This document shows positions 9,901-23,070 of a stretch of DNA of 64,000 bases, one piece after another. The position numbers and the translations under genes were made by a program. The stretch comes from Balanoglossus misakiensis (taxonomy: Eukaryota; Hemichordata). Under the pieces are notes generated by a model. The model searched no databases. It was not told the DNA's origin and was given only the letters and a program-made list of their open reading frames with translations. The first letter of the stretch is position 1. Each line of letters opens with the position of its first letter. The stretch lies in NCBI GenBank assembly GCA_040954595.2, contig CM082591.2, positions 4,340,001-4,404,000 of the forward strand, read 5' to 3'.

Positions 9901-12900
9901 AACACTAACCAGAAACAAGTATTGGGATTTAAAACGTTTAATGTCTCTCTTGTATCCCCCCGGTTGAATAGAGAAATACCCAGGACAAGGTTTGTCTGCG
10001 CCTAATGAAATTAGGAGAAAGTTAAGCGTGCCCTAACTGTGGCCTGATGTGATTATGAGCGAAATGGGAGTGAGCTAGGGGGTATTAGACGTGGTTGAAA
10101 GTGAAGCGTTCGGGCTCGGTCCTGTGATCAGATCAGACACGCGCTGTAACACAGTCAACAGAGGATACTACATAGACTGTGTAAATTCAGCGTTTCCTGG
10201 TCGGCCCTGCATAGAAAGTAACGACCGTATACAAGCGAGAAGTGTACATAAAAAATAGAAATACTTAAAAACAACAACACATCTATCCTGTTAAATTATG
10301 CGTGGAACTGCACGGTGACCTGCTGTGAATATTTAAGGTAGTGTAAAATTAAGCGTATATATGTGTATGTATCTGTCTGTGTGTGTGTGTGTGTGTGTGT
10401 CTCAGTGTGTGTGTGTATAATATATGTGGACCGACGTGTTTTATATTCGTATACAATGGATGCTCGTTTACATGCAAGGACACACATCAACAGTTCTCTA
10501 CTGGGCTTCATCACCTCTTTATGCCCCGCTCCGTAACCGTTGTTACGGTAATCGTTCTTTGTCACACGGCAAATTGTTTGTGAAAAGTCCGTCCAGCTAT
10601 TAACCCAATCCAAATCTCTTGTCAACAACATCAATGTTTATAAAGAATTAATTTACTATGTTAAAATTTAAAATAAAATTTTGATTCGTAACAGTTGCAG
10701 ATTTGTGCACTGAATGTGAAAACACAAACTGATTAATTTTTGTAAAAATAGATATTTCAATATGTTTAAATTGGAATCACAGGATAGTCAATGCATTCAC
10801 ATAGAACTACATGTACATATATCTGTAAAATAGTAATTGTGATGCGTATATATGTACATGAAGTTATGTATGTATAGGCATCATATTGTGTTTAAACATG
10901 CAAGGACATATAAAATCGCATTTTATGGTGGTTCTGGATTTAGCATGAAAATCTCTCATTTTGCTCCCATTCCTCAAATTAAATTAATTGTAGTAATTTT
11001 CTCTCACATGTGGATTTTATATAAAACATTTGTCAGGCGCTGAGTTTCAGATATGCCAGTATCAGATGTGAAACCATCAGGGAGCTAGAGTACTATAATT
11101 CGTTAGGTAATAATTTCATACCACATTGATTTCATTTTCATGCAAATATTGATTGCGGAGGTCAGTTTCGTAAGAGGTTTTGGTAACACGAATGTTGAGA
11201 GGCATTTTAGAGTCCAAAACGTGTTCTGAATTCGTTCGTCTGACCTAGATAATCTAAGGTTAGCTTTGATTCATAATGTCCGTGTGACGCGTTCATGTGA
11301 TAGTGACTAGTGCAGTGTTATGGTGCTGTCTGTCATTTATGCGTTGATATCCTGTGCTTGCTTTGTATTGAAATTCACGCGAGATGTTAATGTTGAATTC
11401 TTTACGACACAGGTCAGATAGGTACCATACTCTGCCTAAGCATAGATAGACCTAAGTAGAGGTCTTACTCTTTAGAAGTCGACCTGTATGCAAATGTGCT
11501 ACGGTTCTGTAGGACAATTAACGTTCACTTTGTTATATGTGGCATGACTGTTGTACAACGGTTCCATTCATGACAATTATTGTCCGTACGCATCATGTAT
11601 GTACATTGTACATGTATACTGTTAGAAGTTTCAGCCAAAAGCGGGTAGCTCTTTAGAGAGATAAACCAGTTTTTTCAGTTTCCTGAAACCCATATGGTTT
11701 TTGTTGTGGGTGCATGCATACAAACATGTAGACGTACATAAAATGTCTGGTAGATATTACTTGGGAATTTTTAAGGTTGAGAAAAACGATTATTACTAGT
11801 GCTAGGTCTAAGGTTGCAGCTTCATGTAGTGTTAGATGCTGTGTTACTTTCGTTACGTGTACACGCGCTGAGCTCTTAAAACCACTGGTGTGGCGTGACT
11901 TTACAATAAATGGGAAATGGTGGTTGCAGGGTCAGAAAGTCAATCCTGTAACTGGCTGTTGTATGGTCGAAAAACATAGACTTTATCCAGCCAGCCATAT
12001 AGTATCTATGCGTATTTTGTCCGGACAAAATACGCATAGATACTAGGCTAGTACACACACTACCAATGCTTAGTGCTATAAGTCGTGACTGACTTCGTGG
12101 GGGGTTGAGGGAGAATGACATTTTTCAAGGGCAATGTCGGCAGGCCATACATGTGCATGATACACACTGCCCATGGTCAAGGACACCATCTCATTGACTG
12201 TTCTTTGTCCGACGTGTTCACGACTCCACAAATGCTCGCATTGCTGTTCAAACATGAAGGTTTCTAGTGTCATATTAAAACAGTAATGCATAGTTGCAAT
12301 ATGTACATGTATAGTTATATGCTGTATAAAAGGAAATGTTAGGTTCATATATATCCTTAACCCTTTCACCCCCATTTCTTAGTGTAAAAGTCCAATTTAC
12401 CATAGAATCAATGAGTTTTGGGCCAAGTTTCCAGGGGAAATTTGGAATTCGTGCGTGCCTCGGTACAAACCAAACCATGTGTGAAAAACGGCAATAGAAA
12501 TATACGTATTCATATGATCCACATGTACTGTATCACTGTCACTAATCTGCATTATTCTGTTTTCCATATAGAACACTGCAGTAGTCTGTGTGCAACATTT
12601 TATTCTGGAGTAGGCCTATTGACTGAACTTGACATGACTGCACCGGAGAAGTCTAGACAAATACATGAGCTACAATAATTAAGCCAGCCAGCCAGTTAGA
12701 ATTCAGATCTATAATTTTCCATCTAGTTTAACGCTCCACTGCATCTATTGTGTAGGAAGTGTGAAAGTGTCGGTTTTATTAACTTCAGTCAAACGTACAA
12801 CCTACATAGTGTGCTGTAGTGGGTCAGTGTGCCCTCTAACAAACATATAATTTTAAAAAGCTTTTTTTATTTTCCTGTGCCATACATGTACACTGCAAAT

Positions 12901-15900
12901 CTGTGATTGGCTAGATCTCAAATTGCCATGGTAACTGTAGATAATTTGCAAAGGTGACTGTATTCCTTTAATACATGTATGATACAAATGAAAATTTACT
13001 AAACTATCGTGTTGCATCTACCAATATGTATATGATACATGTACATTCTTCTGTCAATCATATCTGCCCTGCGTCCCGACCATACAAACATTGACATAGT
13101 GGAGTATCCACTCCAACCCCTAATGCACACGCCAACAATGGTGAAATCAATAACTTTCAAGTGTAGCGTTTAGATTTGCAAGTCTTGCATGCTTTGTACG
13201 TTCAACAAAAGCCAGAATGTAAACCAGTGTATGTAAGTTGCAAGTTGTATTTGTTTAGCGGTGTGTGCATTGACTTCTAGTTCTGTTTGGAAATGATGTA
13301 CGCGTAAGAACTGCATAGTGTATCAATATCCTACATGTATATGGAACAAGTACCAGTGCTGTTCATTTATTTCCAGTTTTTGGATGTACATAATTAAAAT
13401 AAAATCATAATTATAATGTATTTAAATTTACATTTTATTAATATTATTATGTTGTTGATTCCAGAATGGCAGTATTGGATCACGCATGCTCACGTGAACA
13501 CACACCCACACCCCCCCCCCAAACACACACACACACACACACACACACAGTGACACACACACATACCCCAGTAAGCCAGCCACTGTTCATCATTGCATTC
13601 TAACATCGCATCTGACAGTTATTAGGTAAAAAATGAAGCGAAAGAATCGAATTTCTGCAGGCACTATTCATCATTGCTTCAGATATGGTAATAACCGCCG
13701 GTATTGATTTACTATCAAATGCAATGATGTTGATTTATTCATGCCTGCCATTTTTCGCTAGGACTTCTTCCAGGAATGATGAAATATTCAACGCATGTGG
13801 GTGTATGGCTTCATCGCTTGCAGGAGTTAAATGTGATTTGCTGTTGCCATGGAAACTAGCCACACCCTCTGCCTTCATCAGAACAGATTTGGTCTAGCAA
13901 AAAAATAAAAAATAGATTTCATACCCTGAGTTTCTCTTGCACACAGAATATTTTGGTTTAAGCTCTGCATCTATTCTAGTTTCATACAATGTTTGACTTG
14001 TATTATTTGGCTAGGAACGCGTTGCTTCATTAATTAACCATGTCTTGCAAGATCTTACATTACAATGAGTGCTTTTGAAAAATACATGCATTAATTCCCC
14101 CAAGCATATATTAAATCATGACAACAAAACAACTTCAGGCAAAATGTAGAAATGAGATCCATCCAAAAATTATCAATTTGTCCATTTTTTTTCTTCATTA
14201 AAATGCAGTCGCATTGTCCATTGACAGCCATGTGTAATTGGAATTCTTGGTTGATTGATAAGGCAGTGCATAAATGTACAGTTTCCATGGCTACTAATGA
14301 GAATTTCTAAGCAGAAGGTAGCGATACGGATCACTTTATTTTGTCATGGCGACTTAAAATCATTTGTGCTTTTGATATTATTTCTCAGTTGTTCCCCTCC
14401 GAGGCTCAAGATGAATGTATTTGCGTGACTGTTGTCATTCTGAATAAAAGAAGAATCAATCTGCTGTAGCCCTAGATAGTGTTCCTCGGAATGGTAATTA
14501 CGCGAAGTTGACAATCTGCTGTCATAGATACAATTTGTATATACTTTCATGGCTCTGCTGTGACTCTCAAAACAGTCTAGTACAGTCTCAGTGTTTGAAA
14601 CTACATGTACATTTAGCTCTGCCATAGGTTTTTACTCCCAAAGTCATTCTATGATATCATAGTCATAAAGAATGAGAAAAGTTTACATGCACAGTGAGTT
14701 AAAAACTGAAAATATGATCTTCCAGTTTATATAAAGAAAAACCAGCAGATCTTTGCAGTATTTGGATGATAACAGTGTTCGAAATTCATAGGAAATATCA
14801 ACCAGTCACCAGGACTGGCAACTTCAAAAAGTTGCAAGTCCTGCCAAAAACTTACCAGTCCTGATATTATGCCTTACAATTAAATGTAATCAAATACAAC
14901 TGAGAAGCTATTACCTTATTTGTGAACAATTGAAGATGGGATGGAATCATCTTTCTCTTTACATTACTTTGATTTGATAATTTTCAAACTTTTACATCAT
15001 TGTTTCTTTTATTTGCAATACATGAACTGGGGAAAGTCTAAAAGATGCCATGATACCACTGGTTAACTCCCACGCTAAATTCAACCTGTCTGTCGGACTG
15101 GTAACATTTTATTTTTACCAGTCCTACAGAAAAACAACCAGTCTCGGACTGTCGGACAGGCTTTATTTCGTACACTGATGATAAGAATGGAAGCTATGCA
15201 CTATCACAAGTGTATATATTTAACCTTTCCACCCCTGTTTCCGTCTGTAGAACTTGAACTTTCCCATAGAAAACCGTCATGAATTTGGACCAAACCATTG
15301 TGGTAAAAGGGGTATGTATATATCACCCACCCAATAAGAATAGACCTTTTGTGTGAAAGTCTGCCTACCCTTAGGGAAATCGAATTTAAGCGTAGGTTAC
15401 GAGAGCTGTTATCTACGGGCCACAAAAGTGATTAAATTTGTTAAAGCTATACGCGGTGCACCCAATCGATCTGATACAGAGACTTCTGAAAGAGAAGGAT
15501 GGCTACGTCACTAATTTGGAGAGCCATCTTCCGATAGATGCGATATGTTATCTTTCAAAGCAGTAACATCTAGTAGATGGTGCTGATGAATACTGGCATT
15601 TCTTGGTATGCCTCTGATAACGTGTATAGTCAGTCGCGAATCTTCTGCTTAGCCAAATCGGATTAGATTTTTTTCTATTGAAGTAGATATATTGTGCGCG
15701 TACCCCGTTTCCTGAGTCCAGCGGTGAAATTTATAAATTGAATAGTGATGGAAATATACTTGACCTCTCCTCTTTTATGAATTCCCTTGCTTTGTATTTT
15801 TTTGTGAAAGGGAAGATGAGTTGTGTTCTCAGTGGATGATATAAGTTTTAGTGTAACCCTTGGAAGGCTCAGCCTTGTGTCTTTCAACCCATTCACCACC

Positions 15901-18900
15901 GTGGTTCAGTCCAAACCCATTGTTTTCTATGGTAAGGTTGGATCTCTGAAGTAGGAACTGGGGGTGAAAGGGTTAAAACGATTTTCGTGATTTTAACATT
16001 AAATTAAATTTTAATCATTATAATTGCTTGTACTGAGGTTACACTTGTTACTTTAACATTTTAAAAAGTAATACATTAATATTTTAATATCAGAAAAACA
16101 GTATTTTCCCCTGGCCTTTCGGTTCAGTTCATAGAAAAGGTCGCTTGCACCCACACTGAGAACCAGAACTGTTAATCATTCAGATACGATCAAACCTGGA
16201 CTGATAATTAGTGTTTTATTATAGATACTAAAGTTTTAATGATCTTTTATGATCTAAATGATTTTCTATTTATCCTCGTGCGTGGTGCACGAGACTCGTA
16301 TAAGATTTCCAGCATATTTAGATGGTGATTATACTAATTAATGTCAAAGCTGCTCATTAAAAGTGAAGCTGTATGGAGTATCATGGCCCCTGGTAAAGCC
16401 CAGTTCCTGCTTTATCATTGCGCACGTGTTACCATCATGTGTTTATAAAAACAACTTGGTTATAATCTAAAATTAGATGTTTCGAAGGACAAATTTAATT
16501 CTGGTTTGTTTATTCATATTGAAATTTGAATGTATACTGGTAATATGCCAAGAGTCTTTCTTCTGAACAAAAACACTGTCCCTTCAGTGAATAAATTGGT
16601 TTTTTTTATAAAATTGATACTATATTGATTCAACAAACTAATACGATGGACTCAGAAATATGGACGTGAATATCAGATTTTTTTATTATTCTGAGTAGGC
16701 CACTGCAGGAAAAATCTTTTGGTCACATGAATAACCTGAGCAAGCAAATGTCTACTACAACTGCTTGTTCTAACACCAGAAAAAAATGAATTGATAATTG
16801 AGGTGACTCGTCCAATGTTAGGGAATACTTGAATGTATCCATGCACAAATTGATACACGGACCATTAATAATGTCAGTATGCTTGTAGTTAATTAAAATC
16901 TAAGGTACATGCATTATGGACATATACACATACCATATGTTAGCATTTGATGTCAGCTAGGTCATGTATGTTATGTTGCTGCTTTTGCATAAATGCTGCA
17001 TAGTGCACGTAAACCTGCAGACCAGATTAGTAATAGTATTTGTTGACACGATCATGTCTGTTTATGGTTTGAAATCCATTATGTACATGTACCGAAATTA
17101 GGCAAGCGTTTTTCACACAACCACAGAATGCTTCGGTTACTGTGCCAATGCTAATACATGTATACCCATGGATGTATGTCTATGAGTACACTTGCGTGCT
17201 CAAATCCATCTGCCATATTGGAACTCTACATCCTAATTAGCATACATATTTAACCATGCGTGCATTACAGAAATGTACTAATCTCTTGACTGACAGAGTT
17301 GTATTATATATTGTCAAATTTCTTACTGTACAATATATTGACATGGGATGTATTGATACGAAACATTCAATAAATGTTGTGCATTTTTTTCTATACGCTG
17401 CTTTTGGTAAATTACGATTTAAGACAAAATATTAATTTTCTACCGGTTCATTTCCCCTTGCATAACCCACACACAGTGAAATTAGTATACAAAGTTAATG
17501 TAATTTGAAACATTTTGAATAAACCATTATTATGATTTCCATGTTGTGTGCTTTGGTGCATTGTTGTGTAATTAACTTCTACAAAATTCGTTGAACTGTT
17601 GAATATTATGTTGCGTTCAATTGAGAAATTTGCTTTCTCAGTAAAACTATGCATATTTTCAAATGCTGTGTTAATTTGAATTCATTATGTATTATTTAGA
17701 GAAGATGTGTTTGAATATAATTGCATGACATTATATCTTGCATAGCAGTTGGGACATATCAATTTCCAATGTATGCGACTTCAATTTGTTTGATTAATTA
17801 GTTATCATCGCTGTTCTCTCAAGTGATTCCAACTATTCATGCATTCATCTACATGTACTTTCGTGTAATTAGTTCTAATGCCTATGGTGTTGTCCTGTCA
17901 AAATGTTTGTTTTGCTTTGGATGTAAAATTACAACTGAGTTCAACCAAATGGCAACAGGGGGGATACACGAAATGTAATCTTATTTGGTACACGTACTTT
18001 CACTTTGTGAGAAGTAGGAAGTATCACTTTGTTGCCACATGGTGGATTTCAGTTGTACACTGTCTCCTACATATACCTGTTTTGTATCTTCTCATGCATT
18101 ACAATATGTAGACTGTTGAACTTTGTGATACATGTCACTTTCAACCGTTATTTTATTTGACGCACAGTTGTTACTGCTGCTGCTCTAGATTCTGTGAACT
18201 TTCAACCCCCCTATGTTCTGTTTTGTTTCATGACATGCATAACTAGCCACCTATGTTTTGTCTGTCAGTCTGTCTTTCTTGTCTGTCAGTCTTGACCTTT
18301 CACCTTACTGACCTTTCACCTTACTGACCTTTCACCTTACTAATACTGCTACCTTAGAATATATATGTTATTTAATAAGCATCTATCAGCATGAACATAA
18401 AACAATACAGCTTATGATAAAAATCTGCTCTCCCCGTTGACAAAGCCTCAGCTCACCGAAAATAAACATCTACAGAACATTAAAAACAACAGCTGCTGTT
18501 AAAAAGCATTTATCAAATTGACTGCATCTCAGCTGGTACATCGCAAGGGGTATTATAGTTTATGCAGCGTCATAATAATCTGTCATGCTGTAGTAACCTC
18601 GTAACCATATTACTGACATTTGCATTATTCATTATTCTCTCCCATTCTTTTTGGCTGCTTCCCTGGATGTTGGTCTGCGTCTCACACAATCCATCCATGT
18701 ACATGTAACCACACCTCTCCACCTACCTGGTATATATATATAAAAAAACAAAATCACGTCCACCGTTTGTCAACGCATGCCATCCCTGCCTCGTACCTCA
18801 CACAAACACAGAGCGGAAAATACAGTGGTTACCACATCCTGTCACCAGGTCAGTTGCGACATTTATTCAAAAAATTCAGTGTGATGTTTTGTGTGTGTTA

Positions 18901-21900
18901 AATGTGCTTGCTTTTCATTAGTTAAAGGGACATTAGCTGTAACTTTTGGCTTTATTTTCAGTATTTTTGTTCTGCGTACCAAATGCAATTTCTTGTTCTA
19001 CTCGAAACAGTATGCTAATATACCCAGTATTCCACTTGTCAACATAGCCTGTATGTGTTTAACAACCATTGTTATTGTTGACAAATGAATTCTAGTCTAG
19101 ACTTGAATTCAAAGTTTGCACAGTCAAGTCAATGCTGACTATACACATAGCTGGATACTGGGCATTTCATCATGCTTCTGAACTTTGCAATGAAACTGCA
19201 GTAGATACACAAAACGAAAATACTGAAAATACAGTGAAAAGTTACAGTTAATGGAGAACTGTAACTGCCTTCTATAGCCAGCACCTATCCCTTTGTTACC
19301 TTATGTGTTGCACTGTCATACATGTGTTTTGCTGTGATGTCTCCAGCTCATGCCAATTGTCAATGTATTCATTGTTTCAATATGTGTCTGTTGTAGTACC
19401 CTGTACCATGGCATTAATAAGGGGGATATTTCCCCCTTTGCCAGGATTTTTCGGGGAGATTCCACTCTGGCAAAGGGGGGAATGCAATACCTCTAACATG
19501 TGATTGTGAGTGACATCATTTTAAGGGGTACCAGTCCCCCCCTTGACAAATTGCTAAGGGGTGCCAACATGTAACGGGGTGAATCCCCCCCCCCCCCCCC
19601 CTCTAGATTAAACACTGGAATATTCCTTCATTGCCTGTTTGAGTCATCCGAATTTCAGTCTCCTGTCAGAAAGAAAGGCAAGTGGGTTGAAAATTGAATT
19701 GGATTCATTTTACCTGTCCTCTGAATCGGCAACGGAAATCTGCTCAGAATTGCATTTAGCGAATCAGATTGAGTCATTCATCGCAATGAAAATCCCTTCA
19801 GCTGTGCACATATTTCATCGTTTCTTGTGCAAATGTTAGAATTGCAGGTTGGGCAAAGAGCGTACGTGATGTCGAATTGCGATAATTAGATTTATTTTTA
19901 TATTGCACATGTCGTTAAAGGTGGAACATGGCTTCCGGACAGATTTCCAGAAAAAGAAGGGCCTTTGAGAATCTTAAAGATGTACGGTCACTTATGTAAA
20001 TTCAGCTACAGTTACCATGGCAAATTGAGATCTAGCCAATCACAGGTTTTCAGTTGGTGGCACACACGAAAAAAAAAAAGAGTGCTACTGTATGTTCTTG
20101 AGAACACTCAAATATGCCATTTTGCCATTTATGGAGATATATAATACAGAGACTTGAAAGCGAAGAAGTTATGAGTGATAGCTACTCTGCAGGGCCAGGA
20201 ATAACAATGCATTTTTCGCAGTTGACTTTTGGTGCAGGGCACTGCAAATTGCCGTAACCATGGAGATATAGGGAAATGAGCAATGGTATTTAATTCAATT
20301 CCTAATCATGCGTACTGGTACATGTGCAATTTAACTGCCCACCATCAATAATGGTGATTTATGGCTTTGTGAAGGAAAAAAGGGTCGTGCCTCGTGCAGA
20401 TGATTGTTTTCAAGGTTATAGTCCAAGTTCACGCAGAGTTTTGGACTGTAATATCTCCAATATGTGAGTGACATCATCATTTTAAGGTACATGTAGCTTG
20501 CATCAACATTTAACGAAAGTTGAAGTTATAGTAACCTTTTCCCGTGTCATCGAAAAGCTTCCTGAAAAACATTTCCCTTGAAATGGAAAATAGATAATGG
20601 ATTTATTGTGATCAATCCCTTGGGTATATTGTTTTAATTTAGGCCGTAATTCATCAAGATATATTGGTAATATGATCTCATCAATCATTGCTTATCAAAC
20701 AAAAATTGTAACTTGACACTGTAGGTTTTAATGAGGACATGGACAAGATACAAGTTATGATTAGTGAAGTAACATTTGCAAGATTAAAAAAATGAAATCA
20801 GAGATTTTAGAAACCATTCACGGACAATTATGGCCTTTCCAAATATCATAAACTTATGTCTTTAATATCGCAAGAAATTAATTTATCTTCATGCTGGTTT
20901 TGTTGGGTGGATGGAAATGAAAGATGTTGTGCAGTAGCCATGGGCTCGAATCGAGCCGTCTTTGAAATCAGATTTCCAGTTTCGCTGACTTCAGAAAGCA
21001 GTGTCCCCCTGCCAGCGCTGTAAATTGAGTCTGTTCCGCGAAGAGCTGAATTCATATCGTGTGCATTAGTTTTGTACCGATGGGTGTCGTAAATTGATAA
21101 TATTTCTGAGAAAGCGGTAAATAGAGAGTGAAAACATCGCATGTTTGATGTGATATCGCGCAGAGACTGCAAAGATGCCGCCTTGTAGTTGCCCTCCAGC
21201 GATGGACAGCATTCCCCAAGTCATGTTTGAAATTGTCGTCTCGAAGATTGCGTTGTGTGCATGTACATGTCTGCTGCAGAGGGCGGCGTCACCTATAAGA
21301 AACTCTAAGAAACTCCAAGTGGGAGATAAGAAATTGCTTCAGATAAGAAGTTGCGTTATTGTTACACAACAATGCATTAAATCTAAAAACACAAAGAATA
21401 AAAGTAGAATGAGCTCGACGACCTAGAGCGAAACTGATAAAGAAATGTTGCAGGGTAAAATAATTCTAAAAATATAAATGTGAAAAGCTAGATTGATCGA
21501 AAGTATTGAAATCAGTGGTATATACATGAAACTGCCGTAGGGAATCAGAAGTACGAATCTGGGTGCTGGTACGCTGTCTGTGATTGGTCTGTATTCATAC
21601 GCATGAAGATTAAGTGACGTATTCTGCGAATAGAATGGGTTGCCTCATTTTGTGGAGGAATTGTGTGCAAGCTGAAGTCACTTTGTGTGCATGCTGGTCA
21701 GGTCTTGCACATACCTGGATCATTGTCCAGGGCTGCAGTTTTCAGTGTTGAAAATTGCATGCAATCTTATAAGTTATATATAACTGCATGTCTGATATAA
21801 GATGGAAAAACAAGAATTTGTAAAGCCACTGATAATTTTCTTGGCTGGCAGTTTTCTTTAAAGGGACATTAGCTGTATCTTTTGAGCTTTATTTTCAGTA

Positions 21901-23037
21901 TTTTTGTTCTGTGTACCAAATGCAACTTCTTGTTTCCTCACCCACCTCGGTAGCAAAAATCTATTTAAGGTAGGGAGAATTGTGCCATTTCGTGTGGGTT
22001 TTCAGTGGAGATCATTTCGTATGCCATTGATTTTCTCGATACCATCGAAAGTGATAGGTATCACGTGTCATCAATCTGTACTGTATTACATGCATTGACA
22101 TAGCAAATATGTGAACATCCTCACGTTGAGAGATTTGCACTTTTTTGACGATATTCCCAGCTTAATAGGGCTGCCTCTCGGGCATATAGAGTTGACGGGG
22201 GGAAAATATCAGGAAATGGATTTTTGATGAGCGGAGATAAATTGTAAAAGGTCACCTTGTCTGTATGCTTGATGCAATTTGTCAGCCGGTGTCTGTTGTG
22301 ATTGACTCAACTTGTTGACATTTTAGAGTTGTTTCACCTTTCTTGTTGCGAGGGATCTGCAAGCTAAAGGAAGTTGTCAACTCTGTCAGTCCTTTTTCGC
22401 ACGTTGAAACTTGAACGAGCAAGTACAATCTTAAAGTGAAGGGGTCGTCGTGCTGTGTTTGTTTGTTCATAAACATTCATCCACAAATCCCTGGAATTAG
22501 ATAATTTTTAGAATGAACGAAGCAGCCAACCGTAGCGTAGACTGGGCATGACAGCTAGCAACTGAAGATCCTAGTAGGTCGTGGCGACTGCAGTGGGGTT
22601 TGCGCTGGTATGGGAGGGACATATCCTCATCAAGGGGGGACACCCACGCGGCGCGACGACCCCCTTCCCTTCAACTGAAGATTCGCATTCGCAGGGCAGT
22701 GTTCAGGAGTGTATCCATGCACTCCCCTACCCATGTGCAAGACAGGCAGCCAGAAAGCCTCGGTCTATATTCCAGAACAGGCTGCCAGAAAGCCTCGGTC
22801 TATATTCCAGAACAGGCAGCCAGAAAGCCTCGGTCTATATTCCAGACAACGTGTCCCTAGTATCATTCGAGTTTCCCAATTCACGCGCCATCCAAGCCAT
22901 GTACTTTTTGGTGGCTGTATCCATTCCCCACCACCACTTATTACATTTCCTTTTCCCCCCGAGTGCCACTCTCCTACCCCCCTCTTCAGCGTCCAATCGA
23001 ATTACTCGCTGCTCGGTGCGGTAAATTAACTTGATTA

Positions 23038-23070
<33 letters not shown>

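Noticed and set aside
22581-23029. Overlapping plus frames of 86-147 codons
   Set aside because: They arise from a miniature transposon and the 35-bp tandem repeat, and they run through the CT-rich acceptor tract of a real exon.
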